Below are positions 11,330-22,293 of a DNA stretch of 64,000 bases, piece after piece (positions within the stretch are counted from its first letter, which is position 1; every line of letters starts with the position of its first letter). The stretch covers positions 1,043,986 to 1,107,985 of the forward strand of contig CM071587.1 of NCBI GenBank assembly GCA_036426205.1, read 5' to 3'. The notes below the pieces were generated by a model. It did not search any database and was not told the origin of the DNA. It saw only the letters and a program-made list of their open reading frames with translations. The position numbers were made by a program, and so were the translations under genes. This stretch comes from Ascaphus truei. Lineage: Eukaryota; Chordata; Amphibia; Anura; Ascaphidae.

Positions 11330-12330
11330 TATGTTAAACCAGATCTAAAGCCTATTATAAGGGAAGATGTTTATGAAGGGAATTATGAAAATGTAGAGAC
11401 CTTGTGGATAGAAATTAGCAGTGGAGGTAAATGTACAAAAAAAAATGTTTGTAGGGATATGCTATAAACCACCAAATATCTGCGAGATTGAGGAAGTCAA
11501 AATACTTTTGCAATTGGAGAAGGCATCAAAACTGGGTCATGTTTGCATAATGGGGGATTTTAATTATCCAGACATAGACTGGCACAATGAGATTAGCATT
11601 ACAACGAAAGGAAACAGGTTTTTGGGGGTGCTTAAAGACAATTATTACATGACCCAAATTATTGAGCAACCAACCAGGAGAGGGGCAATACTGGATTTGG
11701 TCATATCAAACAATGTAGAAGTAATAACAAATATTAAAGTCCTGGAACATTTTGGGTAACAGTAATCATAACATGGCCTCATTAGACATAATTGATCGAA
11801 AACCATATTGCTTGGGTTCACCAAAGACTTTAAAGTTTAGAAAGGCAGATTTTAATCAACTGAGGACTAATCTACAAGTAATACATTGGGATGTTTTTAC
11901 AAGGAAAAATGTGGAAGATAAATGGGCAGTCGTTTAACATTGTTAGAAAAGCACACTTATCAGTGTATATACCCTTGGGTAATAAAGTATAAAAGAAACA
12001 AGTCTAAACCAAATGTGGCTAAATAAACAGCAGGGGAGGAAACCGAAAATAAGGGGAAGGCGTTTAGATTCTTGAAGTCAGACGGGACGGGGACATCGTA
12101 TCATAATTATAAGGAATGTAACAAAAGTTGCAAAAGGGCAATTAAATTAGCAAAAATGGATAATGAAAAAAGGATTGCAACAGAAAGTAAGAGCAACCCT
12201 AAAAAGAACCAGAGAGGATGGAAAGCTTGTAACATACTGTATCAAGTACTTGTTGGTCCAATAAAAGATATCATACCCCGTCCTCCCTCTCCCTCCTTTG
12301 TGGGAGGATGGAAATAATAACAATATCAAA
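11330..12330 (+). pseudogene. CR1-like LINE endonuclease/ORF2 fragment
   Basis: Plus-strand frames read GICYKPPN, CIMGDFNYPDIDWHNE (the GDFN(Y/F)PDIxW motif of CR1-type endonucleases), QPTRRGAILDLVISN and GNSNHNMAS (the GNSDH motif with Asp changed to Asn). The frame is broken near 11,757, 11,935 and beyond. The homology fades into a TGTTGGTCCAATAAAAG repeat at 12,251. No reverse transcriptase follows. 10,870-11,330 has nothing clear. Confidence 0.8.
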
Positions 12331-12719
12331 TAGAAACTTAGGTTTTGGACAAAGAAGAATTGTCTTATAAACTGGAGGGCGATATCTCAGATTACTCGCT
12401 CTTTAAAGCCTTCCCTATATTCAATAAAAAACAATACGTTGCTGTATAGCATCTATATTATCTATACAGTCACATTTTTCATTTAGAAGACACACCTATC
12501 TGAGGCAGGACCCCACGGAGGTTACAACTTGGTTCCCCAGAGTGCCCAGCTGTACGGTTTTGGACCGCAACCTTCACCCGGTGACGTCACCTCAGAGAGA
12601 TTGTCTCTAACATGCTTTTACTTTCTACTCTCTTGTGAGTGCAGGTCCTATGGATAGTGTTATCACTAGTTTTAATATTAAACTCCTATTTTTAATACAG
12701 TATTATGCTATGGAGCCTG

Positions 12720-12888
12720 CACGTCTCTTTGACATATATATTATATATATATATACATGATACTATCTATATAATCTATATATTTTAATATATATATATG
12801 TCCGTTGTGTCTATCTTTACGAATATATGAATAATAATTATAATGTGTTGTATATACTATAACTTTAGACTTCTAATAAGTTGTGTGT

Positions 12889-12930
<42 letters not shown>

Positions 12931-13265
12931 TGTTGTGTGTGGGGTGTGTAGGGACTGTGTGTGTGTGTCTGTGTGTGTGGTGGTGTAGTGTGTTTGTGTG
13001 TGTGTGTGTGTGCGTGCGTGCGTGCATGTATATATATATATATATTATAAAAATACACACACACATACACGCATATGTGTGTTTTGTCTGTATATATATT
13101 TAGATATACTGTATAATAATATGTGCGTGTATATATATTTAGATACATAATAATGTGTGTGTGTGTGTATACACACACACACACGCACATATGTGTGTGT
13201 GTATATTTAGATATGTAATAAGAATATGTGTGTATATGTTTAGATCTATAATAATAATATATATG
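12720..13265. repeat. Compound TA / TG microsatellite
   Basis: Runs of (TA)n near 12,738-12,800, (TG)n near 12,885-13,015, (TA)n at 13,028-13,045 and further TG/ATAT blocks. Cysteine/valine-rich or histidine/threonine-rich frames here are artefacts. Confidence 0.95.
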
Positions 13266-14297
13266 TATAGGTGTTCGAGAACTGACCTAATGGTGTAGTA
13301 TTTCTCACTGGTGTACACTATGGGAGACTCCTTCTGTATAAGTATTACACTCAGACATATTCAGCACGTTGTTTCCTGTGGCGACGAAGTCTTGGAACCT
13401 CTCCTCCTGGTCCCTGCCAGGTGACATCAGCGCGGAAAGCGGAGAAGGCGACGCGTGTGTGAGCTCCTCGTGTCTCGCTCACTCTGTGTTCTTGGAGATA
13501 CACTCGTCCGGAAGTCCAGGGAATTAACCCTGCGCGTTTCGTTGGAACAGTTTCAGGGATAAAGCGAGACACGAGGAGCCAACACCCGTCTATCCTTCTC
13601 TGCTGGCGTCATCTGACAAGACGTGGAAGACCAGATCCAAGACTTCACCGCAAGAGAACACATGGTACGTGCGTGTTTGTAACTCTATCTGCGCCCGGCG
13701 ATCCCCAGAAAATGGCTAGTACTTCTACAAGATGGTAAGTTACTCTGTTTTATTGCGGATACATCCTTTTATCAGTATGACACTATGTCCTGCTTTTGAA
13801 TTTTAATGCTTCATATACCGGAAGGATCGGTGACGCATCGATACCACAAGCACCTATCAGCGTCCTGACTCCGGCGGAGTATCACGCACAAAACTCAATA
13901 GGATGATCTGTGAGTTTAATACTGATACAGCAGCCGGCTGAGCCTCTGATTGAGCCACCTGTGCTGAAGCAGGGATATCCGGAGTTGAGCCCTTCTGCAC
14001 TACACCATGATGGTTTTTTTCCCCCTAACTAACTGTATAAACAATGTGTGTGTGTGTGTGTGTGTGTGTGGTTACACCCACACCCAGCCTGCACCTACCC
14101 ACCTCCAAACGAGAGCAGCACCCGCCTGAATTCCTCTGCAAATTGCAGAAAGAATTCTGGAACTTGTATCATTGATTTCTTCGCAGATAAGGCTTTTTCC
14201 CTATTTGTGTTTTTCACATTGGACTTTATTAATGTAATTTTTTTATGCACATTATTTTTTTTAAATGAATTAGTAATATTGATTTATTGCTAGATTT
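13266..14297. other. Unassigned sequence
   Basis: A 20 bp inverted pair (GGCTCCTCGTGTCTCGCT type) lies at about 13,459 and 13,562. ATG followed by a GTAAGT donor-like site occurs near 13,712-13,740, but I could not link it to any exon. A (TG)n run lies at 14,044-14,070. 13,935-13,990 resembles the end of the hAT MITE found intact at 15,486. Confidence 0.4.
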
Positions 14298-15349
14298 GGT
14301 TTATATAACAAGATAGAAAGGACCGCTCACCTATTGAGTTCCTAATATATATTTAAACAGAACTGAAATGTAAGGTGCGTAAGGGGACGGATAACATATT
14401 ACCCAGAATTGATCCAAGAGGATCCATAGTTCCCCAAATGCTGCACATCATGAAAAAGTTGTTAGGACTTCATAGTCCTTCAGATTAGTATTCTGACAGG
14501 CGATCATTATAGATCTAATTAGATCAGCAGTTTAAAAACCAAAAAATAATAAAATTTTAATGACATCCAAACATTTATTACAAAATGAAATTAGGTATAT
14601 ACAATAGAAACTCTTAAAATCCTCATAGTGGTGTGGTGAACAATCTCAATCAGGGCTAGCGATCACATATATACATATATCATATATCTGGCAATATTTC
14701 AATGCCCAAACGCATAATAGCGTATATTGATGTATATGTGATCCTAAATCATGCCCTTGTGATTGTAAATACAACTACTGACACGTATGCAACGGGTCTG
14801 TACTTAACTTGCAGCATACAGTATATGAATTGTTTCATTGTATTGCTATAGCATATCTGAGCTTGTATTCTAAAGTCTAAACTGAATAGTCTCAACTCGA
14901 CGCATATATAGCATAATGTCTGCAATGTGTTGTTATATTCAAATACCGGCTAAACCACACAGATGTACAAACTTTAATGATGATTAATAGTATATCAGTG
15001 GCCACAGAGGACCATACTGGGGCAAAAAAACACACCCGGTATACAAATCGTGATAATAGTATTGTTATAGCATATCTAAGCTGGTATCCTAAGGTCTAGA
15101 CTGGATAGTCTCAGCTAGGCACATATATAGCACATATACAACATAATGTCCATGATGACTTGTTATACTCAAATGCCCGCTAGACCACACAGATGTATAT
15201 GCTGTGGTAATGGTAAGTAGTATATCAGTGGCCACGGAGGACTATATGAAAAGCAAAAAACACCCGGTATACAAGCCGTGACTCGAGTCAGTAGTCAAGA
15301 GGAGTCGCCACTTCACTGACGTCACCGGCGTGATGCCTTCTTGCCGATG

Positions 15350-15382
15350 TACATTTTGCACGTAAACTGTGCTTCATCAGGG
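15350..15382 (-). ncRNA. Hammerhead-like motif, core partly lost
   Basis: On minus, CTGATGA (15,379-15,373) is intact. It is followed by a perfect stem II (GCAC...GTGC) and then AAAA instead of GAAA. Next comes the self-complementary ATGTACAT at the stem III position. Loss of the conserved G should prevent cleavage. It shares its layout with the two better motifs at 19,088 and 48,995. Confidence 0.45.
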
Positions 15383-15485
15383 TGGAGGAGTTTAAAATGC
15401 TGATTGCAGTGGTCTAATATATACAAGGGTAAAGAGAGGTGCGGCATCCCGGTAGCCAATGATCGCGGGACAATGGCGCATAGAC

Positions 15486-15664
15486 CAGAGGTTCCCAACT
15501 CCAGTCCTCAAGGACCGTTAACAGTGCAGGCTTTAAGCATATCCTCCCATTGGCACAGGTGGCCCAATCATTTTGACTGAACCACCTGTGCTCAAGCAGG
15601 GGGTATCCTTAAAACCTGGACTGGACTGGTAGTAGTCCTTGAGGACTGGAGTTGAGAACCACTG
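15486..15664. mobile_element. hAT-type MITE with 8 bp target duplication
   Basis: It begins CAGAGGTTCCCAACTCCAGT and ends in the inverted ACTGGAGTTGAGAACCACTG. It is flanked by a perfect 8 bp duplication, GCATAGAC (15,478-15,485 and 15,665-15,672). CAG...CTG ends plus 8 bp duplication are the hAT hallmark. Internal CACCTGTGCT and GGTTCAGTC-type motifs are inverted repeats. Relatives lie at 41,373, 43,887, 53,472, 54,168 and 60,921. Confidence 0.9.
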
Positions 15665-16016
15665 GCATAGACCAATCAGGCAAGATCGGTCTTATGCTAT
15701 AAACAGTTTCACAGGCTGCCTTATTAGGAAATGTATTGTTTATGTATCTCCAAAACCCTATTAACATTTGCAGAGATCATAGAGACTATATTTGAAGTAG
15801 GAGTAGCTATGCACCTTACATTTTAGTTCTGTTTAAATATATTGTAGGAACACAATAGGTGAGCGGGCCATTCTATCTTGTTATATTTAGTACCATTTTG
15901 GATATCTTTTGTCCATTTCATGTTGGACCTGCTCCCACTCTACAGAGATTAAATGAATTATACCATACCTATTGCAGAGATTTTGTGCTAGAGATTATCA
16001 TTGAGACAATAAGTAT

Positions 16017-18365
16017 TTGAAGATGTCTGGCTTCTTGGCAAACAAACAGCATTTCGAGGCTTGGACTGATGAGGCCATTGATGTATTTTCTATGAATGGG
16101 ATACCGAAGGATAGTACTCAGACAAAAGACATTAAGAGTTATTTTACAGACCTGGAGAGAATTTATACATCACAAGCCAAAATCTGGTGGGACGTGGCTA
16201 GTCTAAAAAACTATAATCTGAATTAGTCCCTAGGGGACTCAGAGTGAGACTTCCACCATCCCACCAGATTGCCGATGTGGAATTTATTTCTAATTGGGAA
16301 AAGTACTTCTTGAATGTTCAAACTTCTGATAGACTTTGAGTCTATTAAATTGGAAGCAGTAAACACTGAAATTGAGATTTTATTATTGGACATAAAAACT
16401 TGGCAGACGAATCCCAACTTTGAGACATTAGAGAATAAACTTAAATTAAACATAGAAAAACGTACTGCTGAGATCAAAGATCACAAACAGAAGACATTTC
16501 TACATCTCACGACAGACTTCAAAGAAGGGAAGATTTTCCACTTTAAAAAATAGATAACAGAAAGGCAGACAACGAATGAGAAATCAAGAATCCTCTTCTG
16601 AATGGGAAATATCTGCAAGGGATACTGAGCCTGAGTCCAATCAGAATAGATCAGATACCACACATAATATCTCAAACCCTCTTCTTCCATTACCTCAAAG
16701 GACTCTGTATTTTTTTTTAGAGGAAACGGGACTGTATACCAACACCCCTATAAGAGGAAAACAAGAAGGGGGCAAGGTAAACTTTTTCGAGACAGAGAGA
16801 AATGGGCTGATCAAGAGCAGGGGAAAAAGAACTCACGGAATACCCCAACGAAAAAACACAAATAATTAAACTGTCAACCACAACATTGAGCACAGATCAT
16901 CTCAAAGTACTTTCCAAGGGGCTCTCTTTCTGTCCAACAAGCCAACTAGATGTATTTGAATGTGTAAAGGACTTAAATTTATTTTCTAGAAAACTGTCAC
17001 TACACAAATTTTTTCACGGACGTATACAATGGAGTCATCGGAATACCCCCTATGAGGACTTTGATTAAAGGGACTATGTTAATCTTAAAAACCTTTGTGA
17101 TCTCTGGGTAGAGAATGAGAGACCATTGGGGGAAGGTCCTTTCACTGATTTGAAGAACAAGCCATCGTTTGTGCCTCCATTAGGGACTAGCACAAACGTG
17201 GATGTATTCACAAAATTAGTGACAAAAGATCTAATGAATTTATCTATTGTGAAGGGTCATCAAAACCTCAATTACGATGAAAGAATTGCATTATCTGATT
17301 TAGAACAGGACACAAGCATAGTCATAAAACCCTCTGACAAAGGGGGGGCATGTAGTAGTTCTAAATCAAACTATGTATGTGAATGTAGGCGACTTCTGTC
17401 AGATAAAAAATGCTACAGTATATTAAAAACAGACCCTACCACAGTGTTCCTAAAAGAACTGACGCGTATTCTAAAAGAAGGTTTGGGTAAAAAAAATTAA
17501 TACCCAAAAGCGAATATGCCTTTATGCTAATAAAGACACCTAGAAGAGCTGCATTCTATCACCTACCCAAGGTTCATAAAGGGGTCATTCCACCACCAGG
17601 AAGACCAATAGTGTCTGGAATGGATAATATCACTTCCAACACTAGTGTCTACCTTGATCACCGTTTACATCCATTCGTAAGCGCGCTTCTATCGTATCTG
17701 CGTGATACAAAAGATACGCTGTTAAAATTAGAGGACATCACGGTGGACCAACACACATACCTTGTAGGCCTAGATGTTGAAGGCCTTTATTCAAGTATTC
17801 CACACATGGCAGGAAAGAATGCTGTCTAACATTTTTTGAAGGCCAGGAGCGTACACTCTAAACTCCATAATGACTTCATCATTAAATTGTCGGATTATAC
17901 CTTGACACGTAATTTCTTTCTATTCGACAATCAACTATTCCATCGAGTACAGTGCACAGCAATGGAGACCACTTGTGCTCCCTCCCACCTATGCCAATTT
18001 ATATCTGGGCTGGTGTGAGGAATCAGTGGTCTTCTGTGAAGCCCAGGAAAGATTCATGGAACATGTCGAATTATGGGTCAGGTATATTGACAATGTTTTG
18101 TTATAATGGCGAGGCCTGTTGAATGAATTTATTGAAGTCCTTAACACGAATGAGAACAATTTAAAATTGACATATTAAGTAAAAAAAAACAGAATTGATT
18201 TCCTGGATATTATCATTAACAAAAAGGGAAATGGTAAATTAGAAACCAGTATATACAGGAAACCTACTTCAACAAATATTCTACTAAGGGCAGATAGTCA
18301 TCACCCTAGACATGATTGTAAAAGGGGTGTGGTGCACACAAAACCAACTGAGTTTCTCTACCGCA
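16017..18365 (+). pseudogene. Penelope-like retroelement reverse transcriptase, decayed
   Basis: Successive plus-strand frames match Penelope-like element proteins in order. A helical N-terminal region has a VPRGLR-type motif near 16,225. Then come KPSDKGGA near 17,325-17,350, YHLPKVHKG and PPGRPIVSG near 17,545-17,615, DVEGLYSSIPH (the first catalytic Asp motif) near 17,770-17,810, and FLDI plus YRKPTSTN near 18,200-18,275. Many stops and frameshifts break it, for example at 16,226, 17,066, 17,498 and 17,827. The second catalytic YxDD region is damaged (about 18,085) and the C-terminal GIY-YIG endonuclease is absent. Confidence 0.85.
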
Positions 18366-18875
18366 GCTGAGTACCCTGGGTAGTTAGAACGTATATTGTT
18401 CAGAACATAAAAAATGAGGCAAGTAAAAAAGATGGCTCAAGACAACAAAGGGCAAAGATGAAAGAAACACTACTAGCGCAAAGAACATGTTCCGATAATA
18501 AAAGATTTATAATATCAATAAGATAAAGAAAGCACAAATAAGTGCCATATAGAAGATACACTTGAGAATGCCAAGCAATAAAGTTAAAATTAGAATGATA
18601 CAAGATTACCAGAGACTCTTTATACGCTGTAAGTGTAGCCATTAGAGGGGCAACAATGTAGTAGTCCACAATAGAGGCCCTGCTGATAGGGAAGGCGCCC
18701 GCTCTCAGCTCGTCAGTGCAGGCAGCTCACGTCTCAGCAGTAGGTGGTTAGGTCAGCTTGCCTGAGTAAGTGTCCACTCCACATTGGTTCCACTTGATAC
18801 CGGATAGGGAATGCGCCCGCACCCGGTTGTCCGCTCTCGATTGGCACTGGTTATGGAAAGCACCCGCTCCCAGTA
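18366..18875. other. Unassigned sequence after the Penelope-like element
   Basis: A-rich then GC-richer sequence with repeated (G)GATA(C)GGGAA(G/T)GCGCCCGC motifs at about 18,687 and 18,800. Possibly the terminal repeat region of the Penelope-like element. No gene seen. Confidence 0.3.
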
Positions 18876-19185
18876 TGATGTTTTCAGCGATCACGCGGTT
18901 TCACAGTGAAAAGTTCACAAACTCGCGCTTGGACTGCAAGCATAGAATATTGCACCCCTCCACCTCGTCTTCTAAGTGGTTTAGTGCAAAATAGCACCAG
19001 ATAAGAGCATCAATGGCAGTTCATTACTAAATAGCAAAATATGAATATAGAATAAAAATGGATTAAAAAAAGCACATAATCTATTTCCTATCCAACGCGT
19101 TTCGTATCATAAAAGAGACTTCATCAGGGATGAGTTTGTGAACTTTCCACTGTGAAACCACGTGACCACTGAAAACATCGTACTT
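18876..19185. mobile_element. Fold-back repeat enclosing a hammerhead motif
   Basis: The left arm (about 18,876-18,935) and inverted right arm (19,126-19,185) share GATGTTTTCAG(C/T)G, CACGTGGTTTCACAGTG-type and AGTTTGTGAACTTT blocks, roughly 85-90% by eye. The hammerhead candidate lies at the inner edge of the right arm. Its position 500 bp after Penelope-like coding sequence suggests a terminal repeat of that element class. Confidence 0.6.
19088..19134 (-). ncRNA. Hammerhead ribozyme candidate
   Basis: On minus the motif reads stem I strand CATCC, CTGATGA (all core bases), stem II (GTCTC/GATAC, 4 of 5 pairs, loop TTTTAT), GAAA, then the self-complementary ACGCGT, T, and the returning stem I strand GGATAG. 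The cleavage triplet would be GUU. Stem III is too short for a monomer, but ACGCGT can pair with a second copy, as known for dimeric hammerheads of Penelope-like elements. Cleavage is inferred, not shown. Confidence 0.65.
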
Positions 19186-19555
19186 AGCTTTGCGGGCCTT
19201 GAACATGTTCCCTGAAGTCCACGCAGAGGAAACTGGGATAAACATCTTCTCCAACGAGAATGCCGTTGGATATTCCAATTACAAACTCAGAGTCCGTTAG
19301 GATTAAATGAGTGATATATTTATTCATCCTTCTTATGAAGAGATCCCATGAGATTCCTCCATATGAAATGAAGAACAATGAATTGCCTTCCAACATGAAT
19401 ATTCATATGCACTCAGTCATTATAAAAGATTTATTCATTTATGGACTTTGGGGATCCAGGTACATAGCCTTAACCAAGTTATGATCTGTATTTACCTTTT
19501 GTGCAGATCACCTTAGGGCCTCTTCACTCCTACACCTATACAGTCCTACCTACCA

Positions 19556-19735
19556 ATTAGACTGTAAGCTCCTCGGAGCAGTGACTCCTCTTCCTTAATG
19601 TTACTTTTATGTCTGAAGCACTTATTCCCATGATCTGTTATTTATATTATCTGTTATTTATTTGATTACTACATGTATTACTACTGTGAAGCGCTATGTA
19701 CATTAATGGCGCTATATAAATAAAGACATACAATA
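19556..19735 (+). mobile_element. SINE/LINE-like 3-prime end with short-repeat tail
   Basis: It starts near GACTGTAAGCTCCTCGGAGCAG and ends TGAAGCGCTATGTACATTAA, TGGCGCTATATAAATAAAGA, then a CATACAATACAATACA tail. The same end recurs at 29,726-29,850, so it is a dispersed family. Confidence 0.7.
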
Positions 19736-20445
19736 CAATACATAATACTAACGCTACCCCCTACCCTAATAACCCCATAATACTAACGCTACCCCCTACC
19801 CTAATAACCCCATAATACTAATGCTACACCCTACCCTAAAGCCCCCTAATACTAACACTACCCCCTATCCTAATAGCCCCATAATACTAACAATACCCCC
19901 TACCCTAATAACCCCATAATACTAATGCTATCCCTCACCCTAAAACCCCCTAATGACCCCTAATACCAACGCTATCACCCACACTAAAACCCGCCTAATA
20001 CCAACACTACCCTAAAAAATCCTAATAACCCCTAACACTAAAACCACCTAATAAGCCCTAACACTAACGCTACCCCCTACCCTAAAACCCCCTAATAACC
20101 CCTAACAATAATGCTACCCCCTACCCTAAAATCCCTTAATAACCCTTAATACTAATGCTATCCCCTACCCTAAAACCCCCTAATAACCCTTAATACTCAA
20201 TGCTACACCCTACCCTAAAACCCCTTAATAACCCTTAATAATAATGCCACCCCCTATCCTAAAACCCCCTAATAACCCTTAATACTAATGCTACCAACCC
20301 TACCACCTACGCTAAAAACCCCTAATAGCCCTAAACACTAACGCTACCCCCTACCCTAAAAACGCCTTACCCTAATCCCATATCCCAAAACCTAACCCCC
20401 AAACCTTAAACCCCTCTCCTTAACCCCTTACCCTAACCACTAAAT
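19736..20445 (+). repeat. Telomere-like CCCTAA-rich minisatellite
   Basis: About 700 bp of irregular units built from CCCTAATAACCCC, TAATACTAACGCTACCCC and CTACCCTAAAACC. Each contains CCCTAA, the vertebrate telomere hexamer, diluted by other bases. The strand is strongly C/A-rich. It ends 125 bp before the LTR element. Confidence 0.9.
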
Positions 20446-20569
20446 TAATCTTTTAATTAACTTACCTTGGCGGAGCGTCCAGCCGGCGGAGACTTGGCGG
20501 CGGTGAGACGGCCGATCCCACCCTGCGCAATGTGTCCCAGGCAGTGCAGGGGTTAAATGGCTACAGGAC

Positions 20570-21284
20570 TGTGATGGAGCGGCCTGTAGGAGAGGTCAGT
20601 TAAGAGGCACATGCATTTTAGGGTGAACCAAAATGTTTAGTGATTTATTTCTCCACAAACAACAAAACATTGGGCACACTATCCCTTTGAGGCCAAGCAC
20701 AAAGCATAAAAAGAAAGCCTACTCCACTTTGGAGACTAAATAGACAGTACCGGCCCTAACCATCTGTCTGTCTGGATAGGCCAGTTCCCAGTCCAACACA
20801 CATAACATACTATCAGGGAACAATGTATATGAAAGTCTTATCTTAGTATACTGGTCCGGCATCTCCGGTTTCTCCAGGCAAACTGTAGATGCAGGCATTG
20901 CAGTCCTGCTACTCCCAGGAAGTCTCTTGGCCTATTTTTGTGCAGGCTTCTCTGCGGTGCGGGGCTTTGGGTTCCCTGCAGTTCCCAGACAAATCCCTCT
21001 GGGAAACAAGAAGCCTGGATCCCTGCGGGCTGGAGCTCGGTTGTTGCTGGGTGTGAATCCCAGCTGGGTCACAGGCAATCCTCTGTGACCCTCCTCTCTT
21101 GCAAAATAGGAACAGGAACTCTAACAGAGACTCTAACAGGGACTCTGACAGGTGCTCACATCCTATCTTTTAACCCTGTTTAATCAGTTCATTCCACACA
21201 CCTCAGGCAGCTCACGTAGGAAACCTGACACCAGTGTAGTCTCCTGATCCTTACAAAGGGAGTTAACTCCTCCAATCTCTTACA
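20570..21284 (-). repeat. LTR (3-prime LTR of the element)
   Basis: Read on minus it begins TGTAAGAGATTGGAGG and ends CCGCTCCATCACA, giving TG...CA ends. An AATAAA (minus) is present near 20,650. It matches the right LTR along its length once the insertion there is removed. Confidence 0.85.
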
Positions 21285-21326
21285 TACCCCCCCCCTCAGA
21301 GTGTAGCCCCGCGCACACTCGGCCAT

Positions 21327-21761
21327 TTAAACGTCCCCCCCCCTTCTTGGGAAAAAGCTCAGCCTCACGGGGGAGTCCTTCGCACTACTTTTCTTCATTT
21401 TTGACTTCCAGTCCATCAAAGCCCCAACCTTCTCTTTAGTCTTTTCTGTGTCTAAGACACTTTCTGACTTCTGAAGGACTCTATGCATCTGGTTCTCCTT
21501 AATGCCATGTATTTTCCTAAAATCATTTTTACTCCTACCAGTACCTTTGTTTCTCCACTTTGAGGGCATTATTTGTTACTCGGAATGTGCTACCTCTTCA
21601 TCCGTTCGGTGCCACGATGTGTATTCGTGATTGAAGAGAACACTGGTGACAACATTTTTGTAACTTGTACACTCAAACAGTGTCTCCCCAAGTATTCGCT
21701 CTAGCTCAGCTTTCCATTTCACCATTTCTTCTTTAACTCGCTTGTCAACGAGTTCTTCCAC
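21327..21761 (-). pseudogene. Unrecognised lysine-rich coding segment inside LTR element
   Basis: Two in-phase minus-strand pieces separated by one stop: about 60 residues starting MEELVDKRVKEEMVKWKAEL (21,761-21,576), then about 80 residues starting MPSKWRNKGTGRSKNDF (21,569-21,327). Both are rich in K and E, predicted helical. They lie next to the polypurine tract. I recognise no family; they may be captured host sequence or element-specific protein. Confidence 0.5.
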
Positions 21762-21914
21762 GAGCCGAGCCGTGCGTTCACTTTTTCCCTGTGACCATTT
21801 GCATCTTGTTCCACATCATTAATCTTGCTCCTTCTACTTTAAGCAGATTATCACTGTGACGGCCTTGCAGATACGCTTATAAGAGTGCACAGCTTGCTTG
21901 GTTATGATATAGAA

Positions 21915-22218
21915 CAGGGGTGCCCACTGAGATTTTTTGGGGGGGCATGGCGGTTAGAGGCCCCATGCTCTTCCCCAAGGCATTTAAATTAAATGCCGGG
22001 GGACTGTGCGATGTCTCTGCAACTCAACTTACCAAGATTCAGCCGGGTTCGGGACGCATCGCCATGGCAACGTGGCATCAAATGTCGCTGCGGGGTCATG
22101 TGATGTGACGTCACATGACCCCGTGGTGTCATTTGATGCTGCACCAAGGTAAGGGGGGGGGGCTTGATTACTGGGGGAGTGCAGGAAGGGGTGCACAGGA
22201 ACAAAAGTTTGCCCACCC
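21915..22218. mobile_element. hAT-type MITE (CAGGGGTGC family), inserted in LTR element
   Basis: Begins CAGGGGTGCCCACTGAG and ends GTTTGCCCACCC. Flanking GATATAGAA is duplicated (21,906-21,914 and 22,219-22,227). The right end has lost its final CTG. Internal TCACATGACCCCGTGGTG-like palindromic blocks are shared with the elements at 25,190, 25,840 and 39,156. Confidence 0.8.
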
Positions 22219-22293
22219 GATATAGAATCTGTATCCGGACTGAATCACACCAGCAACTTTCTTCACGTCCCTGTGGCGTCTTTGTTGCTGATA

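Larger units (their letters stand above)
14298..15897. mobile_element. 1.6 kb element with ~90 bp inverted ends
   Basis: The left end (TATAACAAGATAGAAAGGAC, CGCTCACCTATTG, ...TTTAAACAGAACTGAAATGTAAGGTGC) recurs inverted at 15,805-15,897. Inside are a ~230 bp tandem duplication (about 14,830-15,045 and 15,062-15,285), a hammerhead-like motif on minus at 15,350-15,379, and a hAT MITE at 15,486. No coding capacity. It lies directly upstream of the Penelope-like element and may be part of it. Confidence 0.65.

Noticed and set aside
12840..13200. Histidine/threonine and cysteine/valine frames
   Set aside because: Products of the TG/CA microsatellite.
13712..13740. ATG followed by a GTAAGT donor-like site, possible first exon of the Penelope-like element
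   Set aside because: Joining it to any acceptor before 16,017 gives an immediate stop, and no conserved peptide results.
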